This document shows positions 5,448 to 9,660 of a stretch of 9,660 nucleotides of DNA, one piece after another; the first letter of the stretch is position 1, and each line of letters starts with the position of its first letter. The stretch spans positions 1 to 9,660 of the forward strand of contig CAZULF010000081.1 of NCBI GenBank assembly GCA_964621215.1. Reading direction: 5' to 3'. The notes under the pieces are model-generated. The model worked only from the letters and a program-made list of their open reading frames with translations. It ran no database searches and had not been told where the DNA came from. This DNA comes from CAZULF01 sp964621215 (lineage in GTDB: Bacteria > Pseudomonadota > Gammaproteobacteria > UBA1113). The position numbers were made by a program, and so were the translations under genes.

Positions 5448-8336
5448 ATGTATAAACGTGGGGATACTTCTCGCAGTGCTCGTTCAGTAAACACTGATAA
5501 CGCGAGGATATTTCAATCTAAGGTTTTAGCGTTTTCCCTGGATACTATACATATCCCATTTACAGATCAACTAAGGCAGCTCGATAAAAGCACTTTAGAA
5601 AATGTCGCAAAAAAAGATTCAGGCAGCTCAACGAGTAGCAGGTCAACCGAAGTAGATTCACTGGATTCTGTCGACGCAGGGCTGCCGAGGCTGTCCGCCA
5701 TAGATGGAGTTACTAGCACCAAAATCGAGGACGAAAGGAAGGCTACCAAGAGTAGTTACGGTCTCAATTTGGCAGATTTCTCTATGCTCAGTATAACAAG
5801 TGAAAAAGTAGATTTCACGTATCCGAAATATTATTTGCCGCTCATTCTTGAAGAATGTCGAGCTGTAATAGCTCAATCTCTTGAAGCAATTACTAGAAAT
5901 GCCATACCGCCATCACTTATGGAACCAGTAAACGATGAACGTAGCTTTTTATTAAAAGGAAGTTTATCCCTAGATATTTTAGGAGGGGCATATACGCATA
6001 TTGCTGTTTTACTTAAATCACCAAATGGTGAACAATTGCTTGCTTTAGGATTTATAAAATCGGCTATAAAAAATGAGGTGATTATTGATGTCATCGCTAA
6101 TGAATTTCCCGTAATAGAAAATGATAGCTCGGAGACTGAGCCGAAATTTTGGGAAATGTGGATTTTAAGTTCTCTCGTCTCACACGTTCGTATGTACCAA
6201 GCATGCTTATCTAACTCATTCAAGTCTCGCTATCTCAAGCCACTCTTTTTAAGCTCATTTCTTACACAAAAAAGCCCTTCTTATCCAACATATTTCTCCG
6301 CTCTTTCTGCTGGGAAAATAAGCCCTTTATTATCAGAGGCGGAAACAGAAAAATTTAAAGAATACGCCGATAACATAGCCAGAATTCACCATTTAAATGA
6401 TTCGCAATCATTAGCATTGAAACATTTTTTAGCTCTTAAAGATGGCATTCAATTATTGCAAGGGCCTCCAGGAACAGGTAAAACAACAACTATTGTCGCA
6501 ATGGCAGTTGCTTTAGTAAAAAAAGAAAAACGTCTTATGATTTGTGCACCATCTAACAAAGCAGTTCAGGTAATTGCAAAACGAGTATTAGCTAGTTTAC
6601 CTAATACTTGCTTAGCTTTAGCTGGAATCAGTAAAAAATTAGATCCCGCGTTACGCACGATTTTTATTCACTCATGGCGAAATGATCGATTGACAGAAGC
6701 AAAAGATATACTTAAAAATCTAGCAAATTGTGTACTAAATTTAGAATCATACCGAAAGGTAGGCCATAGGCATTTCATTGGAGACCTTATACAAGCACTA
6801 ACTAACATTAACCAGCAGATAATTGATTGGATGGGTAATGTTAATAAGTTTTATTCTACAGAGATAGGCTCTTGTGACTTTCAAACTCAAATTAAAAACA
6901 TACTTGGCATACTTACCGAACATAACATATCGATAGCTCAATATTTTCAAGCCGAATCAATAGAACAGAATGCAAATGAATTCCCCTCATTATCTAAAGC
7001 GAATCACAAGCATCAAGGAACGCTCAACTCAAATACAGAGGTCAATTCAGAGCTCCAGAGTTCTACTAATCGGTATATTGATGAATATAACAATGAGATA
7101 AATTACATATGGTTAACCCTAAAGAAATTTTTAAAAATTTTAGAAAATCAAAATGACGTTGAGGTAGAAGAAAAACTATTAAAAACAGCACAAATTATTT
7201 TTTCTACTTTAGCCGTCAGTGGTCGTCCAGTATTTTCCGATATATGTGCTAATAATATAGATGCGTTGATAATCGATGAGGCTGGCCAAGCTGTTGAGCC
7301 GGAGGCTCTTATTGCGCTGCAGCACCAACCTAAAAAAGTACTTTTGGTTGGGGATGTAAATCAATTGCCAGCAACCGTTATCTCAACACATGTACAAGAT
7401 TATCATTATGATTGGTCTATGCTACAGCGGCTGCAGGTAGAGCATCAACAACCGTATATTATGCTAGAAACACAATACCGTATGGAAAGTGCGATACGAG
7501 AATGGCCCTCAAAACAATATTACAACAATTTACTTAAGGATGGTGAGAATATTAGCACCCGACAGAAGCCTTCATTTGCAACAGATCGCTTTATTTCAGG
7601 ATATCACGTGGTTAATATTGATGGCAATGAAGAAGAATTTGGAAAAAGTTTTATAAATCTCTCAGAGGCAAATGCTGTTTATAATATAATTTCTTACTTA
7701 ACTCAGAATTCTCTAGTCGATAATGAAACTACCATTGGAGTTATTTCATTTTACATGGGGCAAGTAATAGAACTAAACAGAAAACTCACTCCTTTTAATC
7801 ACAATGTAAAACTGACGGTGAGTACTGTTGATGGATTTCAAGGAGAAGAATGCGACATCATTATTATTTCCGCGGTACGTGCTAACACAAAAGGTATAAT
7901 TGGTTTTACTGATGACTATCGACGGTTAAATGTAGCCATTACCCGACCCAGATTTTCTTTGATCGTGCTTTGTAATGCAGCTACCTTTACTAAAAGACCG
8001 TCTGAACTTAATGATCTCATCCAGGATGCGAAAACGCGAGAAGGCGTTTATCAAATGCAAGAAACATTTTTACCGACACAAGATTTTAGGGATTCTACAT
8101 CTTCATCCAGTTTGAGTTCACCTACATTAAGTGTTGGATGGGGTAGAGGACAAAACGCGATGTGGCCACGGTCGGCAACAGCTCGGCCTTCTGAACCCAG
8201 TGTGAGGTTTCACAAAGTCGCTGGTGGAAAGGAACGATGGAGCGCTCCACAATGTAAGTTTTTTAAACCTAACAATCCCAATTCATGCAGGAGAGGCAAT
8301 CAGTGTAAATTTACGCACACAAGCCCAACCGTGTGA
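5448..8336 (+). CDS. UPF1-like SF1B helicase with C-terminal CCCH zinc finger
   Basis: A 962-residue protein with every UPF1-like superfamily 1 helicase motif: LNDSQ Q-motif (316-320), GPPGTGKTTT Walker A (339-348, K345), APSNKAVQ Ia (367-374), DEAGQAVEPE II (610-619), GDVNQLP III (635-641), QYRM IV (676-679), VDGFQGEE V (794-801) and RRLNVAITRPR VI (825-835). It should be an ATP-driven 5'-to-3' RNA and/or DNA translocase. K345 to D610 is about 265 residues, against roughly 138 in human UPF1, so there is a large insertion, about 410-585. Residues 56-78 are Ser-rich; 883-931 are a Ser/Pro/Arg-rich linker. The C-terminus holds C936-x10-C947-x5-C953-x3-H957, a CCCH finger of the RNA-binding type usual in eukaryotes. 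The architecture recalls HELZ, but with the finger at the opposite end. No signal peptide is present. AAGGA lies 6 nt before the ATG. The next gene follows after 45 bp. Confidence 0.92.
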   Translation: MYKRGDTSRSARSVNTDNARIFQSKVLAFSLDTIHIPFTDQLRQLDKSTLENVAKKDSGSSTSSRSTEVDSLDSVDAGLPRLSAIDGVTSTKIEDERKATKSSYGLNLADFSMLSITSEKVDFTYPKYYLPLILEECRAVIAQSLEAITRNAIPPSLMEPVNDERSFLLKGSLSLDILGGAYTHIAVLLKSPNGEQLLALGFIKSAIKNEVIIDVIANEFPVIENDSSETEPKFWEMWILSSLVSHVRMYQACLSNSFKSRYLKPLFLSSFLTQKSPSYPTYFSALSAGKISPLLSEAETEKFKEYADNIARIHHLNDSQSLALKHFLALKDGIQLLQGPPGTGKTTTIVAMAVALVKKEKRLMICAPSNKAVQVIAKRVLASLPNTCLALAGISKKLDPALRTIFIHSWRNDRLTEAKDILKNLANCVLNLESYRKVGHRHFIGDLIQALTNINQQIIDWMGNVNKFYSTEIGSCDFQTQIKNILGILTEHNISIAQYFQAESIEQNANEFPSLSKANHKHQGTLNSNTEVNSELQSSTNRYIDEYNNEINYIWLTLKKFLKILENQNDVEVEEKLLKTAQIIFSTLAVSGRPVFSDICANNIDALIIDEAGQAVEPEALIALQHQPKKVLLVGDVNQLPATVISTHVQDYHYDWSMLQRLQVEHQQPYIMLETQYRMESAIREWPSKQYYNNLLKDGENISTRQKPSFATDRFISGYHVVNIDGNEEEFGKSFINLSEANAVYNIISYLTQNSLVDNETTIGVISFYMGQVIELNRKLTPFNHNVKLTVSTVDGFQGEECDIIIISAVRANTKGIIGFTDDYRRLNVAITRPRFSLIVLCNAATFTKRPSELNDLIQDAKTREGVYQMQETFLPTQDFRDSTSSSSLSSPTLSVGWGRGQNAMWPRSATARPSEPSVRFHKVAGGKERWSAPQCKFFKPNNPNSCRRGNQCKFTHTSPTV

Positions 8337-8381
8337 GATGGGATGCCGAACTTGAGTGTACGGCGACATGAGGAGTTACTA

Positions 8382-9660
8382 ATGCCAAATCATCGACTTA
8401 CGCCAGATAATTTTCTACAAATTATAGAAGAACTGCTTAAACTTGGCGAGCGTGCTTCCGCGACAGCTAGCTTGCAAGCTGCAGAGCAAGATTCTATTGC
8501 AGTAACGATGCAAAATAGCTCAGAGAGTAATTGCAGTAGTCTTCCAGCAGAAAGGTTAGTTTCAACTCATATGCTATTACAAATCATACGACAGATTTTA
8601 TCTGATAAATTTCCTGTCTTTCAGGGGAATGAAAATCGAGAAGAAGTTTATAATCAGTTAAGTCACTCTCTAAGTGATTTCGGCGATTGGCCGGCGCTAT
8701 TTCTAGCATTCAAACAAAATTTTTCTCATATACCTCAAATAGCTTTGCTAATACTGTGCGGGGAAAATCTCTTTCAATCTTCTTCCACAGATAACTTAAA
8801 TGTATTTAATGATTTAGAAAAGCAACGGTATCTTGAATTATATAAGCTTATTCATGAAGAAAATTGTTCTGATGTTGATTTAGTGAAGGAATATCTCGCG
8901 TTAGATGAAAAAATTGCACCACAGAGAGAGGCAAGACAATCTAAATTAAGAATGATGAACGAAGCTCTACAGAAAAGCATGTTGAGCTGGAAAGGACAAC
9001 AACATGGCATAGATTTTTCTAGTTACGAACAAGTTACATTGTATGAAAGTCAGCTGCGATTGCAAGAAGAGTTGCCAAATCTATCCGGTTTAACCCCGCG
9101 AGAGGTACGTGAAAGACTTGCACGAGGGTATTCAACGGAAACCTTTTGCCATATGGTGGTGGAGGCTATAAAGCAAAACAATACTAAAGAAAGGACAGAG
9201 ACAGAGATATCATTGTCGCTCCAAATCTTAGAAAAGATGTTGCAAGATTTTATTTCCTTACAACCACAAGCGCTTTGGCCATTTCAGCCGAATAGAAATT
9301 TTAGTTATGATGTTTTTCAGAATTTAACCGTCAGTAATTTTTTGCTTGCTCAGGAAAGTCCGGCAAAAATATGGGCGGATCGAGTTATTGATGAATTTGA
9401 GGCTTTACTAGATAAGCTTAAAACCGTTCTCGAATTGGATTCTGAGGCAACATTAACCTATGAACAGCGTTTTTTATTGTATAGCTTAGAAAGAAGCGCC
9501 GAAGAATACTTGCTCGAACAAGCGATTAAAAAACCATGGAATCCTTATCTTGGTCAAGAAATTAAAAAGCGATATGATCATATTAACAATCCTATTAACT
9601 GGTCGAAAAATCCAACAAATGATGAAAGGCCACATGATATATTGCTCGAAATTGAAATGT
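8382..9660 (+). CDS. Large protein of unknown family, C-terminus outside window
   Basis: An open frame of 426 residues continues past the right edge. I do not recognise the family. The ATG has AGGAG 6 nt upstream and begins 45 bp after the helicase stop with no terminator between, so the two are probably co-transcribed. The protein is predicted soluble, with no signal peptide or clear membrane segment. It is rich in Glu, Gln, Leu and Lys with heptad-like helical stretches (for example 142-200 and 325-385), suggesting an alpha-helical fold. Residues 24-58 form an Ala/Ser/Gln-rich low-complexity segment, echoing the Ser-rich segment at a similar place in the helicase. No catalytic motif, Walker box or zinc ligand set is apparent. 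Possible roles are a helicase partner or adaptor, or a separate effector-type protein; the sequence does not decide. Confidence 0.85.
   Translation, partial: MPNHRLTPDNFLQIIEELLKLGERASATASLQAAEQDSIAVTMQNSSESNCSSLPAERLVSTHMLLQIIRQILSDKFPVFQGNENREEVYNQLSHSLSDFGDWPALFLAFKQNFSHIPQIALLILCGENLFQSSSTDNLNVFNDLEKQRYLELYKLIHEENCSDVDLVKEYLALDEKIAPQREARQSKLRMMNEALQKSMLSWKGQQHGIDFSSYEQVTLYESQLRLQEELPNLSGLTPREVRERLARGYSTETFCHMVVEAIKQNNTKERTETEISLSLQILEKMLQDFISLQPQALWPFQPNRNFSYDVFQNLTVSNFLLAQESPAKIWADRVIDEFEALLDKLKTVLELDSEATLTYEQRFLLYSLERSAEEYLLEQAIKKPWNPYLGQEIKKRYDHINNPINWSKNPTNDERPHDILLEIEM

Noticed and set aside
5567..6223. Three minus-strand open frames of 60-116 residues
   Set aside because: All antisense to the N-terminal part of the helicase and mutually overlapping, without start signals or recognisable domains.
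8337..8381. Terminator between the helicase and the downstream gene
   Set aside because: No stable hairpin with a T-run was found in the 45-bp gap, so co-transcription is favoured.

Overview
The window reads as a stretch of chromosome from an AT-rich Gammaproteobacterium. An E. coli-type FNR, an OmpW-family porin and sigma70-like promoters all point that way. A large UPF1-like helicase with a eukaryotic-style CCCH zinc finger suggests a host-associated lineage such as the Legionellales (Legionella, Coxiella or Berkiella relatives). That placement is inference from gene content; there is no rRNA or other marker here to confirm it.

Left part (1-3306, minus strand): a tightly packed four-gene operon, read from right to left. 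It holds two paralogous ThiF/MoeB/E1-like adenylating enzymes, an exported alpha/beta hydrolase with an intact catalytic triad, and a homocitrate/isopropylmalate synthase-like enzyme cut by the left edge. A near-consensus sigma70 promoter at 3364-3392 drives it, and a perfect 12-bp palindrome overlaps its -10 box. The gene set looks biosynthetic (2-oxoacid chain extension, carboxylate adenylation, exported hydrolysis), but I cannot match it to a known pathway.

Middle (3504-5268): an FNR-type oxygen sensor with all four cluster cysteines is transcribed divergently from the operon and converges, with overlapping stop codons, on an ompW gene. The ompW promoter carries an FNR box centred exactly 41.5 bp upstream of the predicted transcription start. 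This is the textbook class II activation geometry, so the two neighbours probably form a regulator-target pair. Upstream of ompW on the same strand lies a 105-residue orphan gene with a perfect Shine-Dalgarno sequence.

Right part (5448-9660, plus strand): a 962-residue SF1B (UPF1-like) RNA/DNA helicase with a low-complexity N-terminus, a large insertion between motifs Ia and II, a Ser/Pro/Arg-rich linker and a C-terminal CCCH zinc finger. After a 45-bp gap comes a large, probably helical protein of unknown family that runs off the right edge. The pair looks like one transcription unit and could be a host-directed RNA-targeting system or a nucleic-acid defence module. No tRNA, rRNA, insertion sequence or CRISPR array was seen, and no gene-free stretch exceeds 300 bases.
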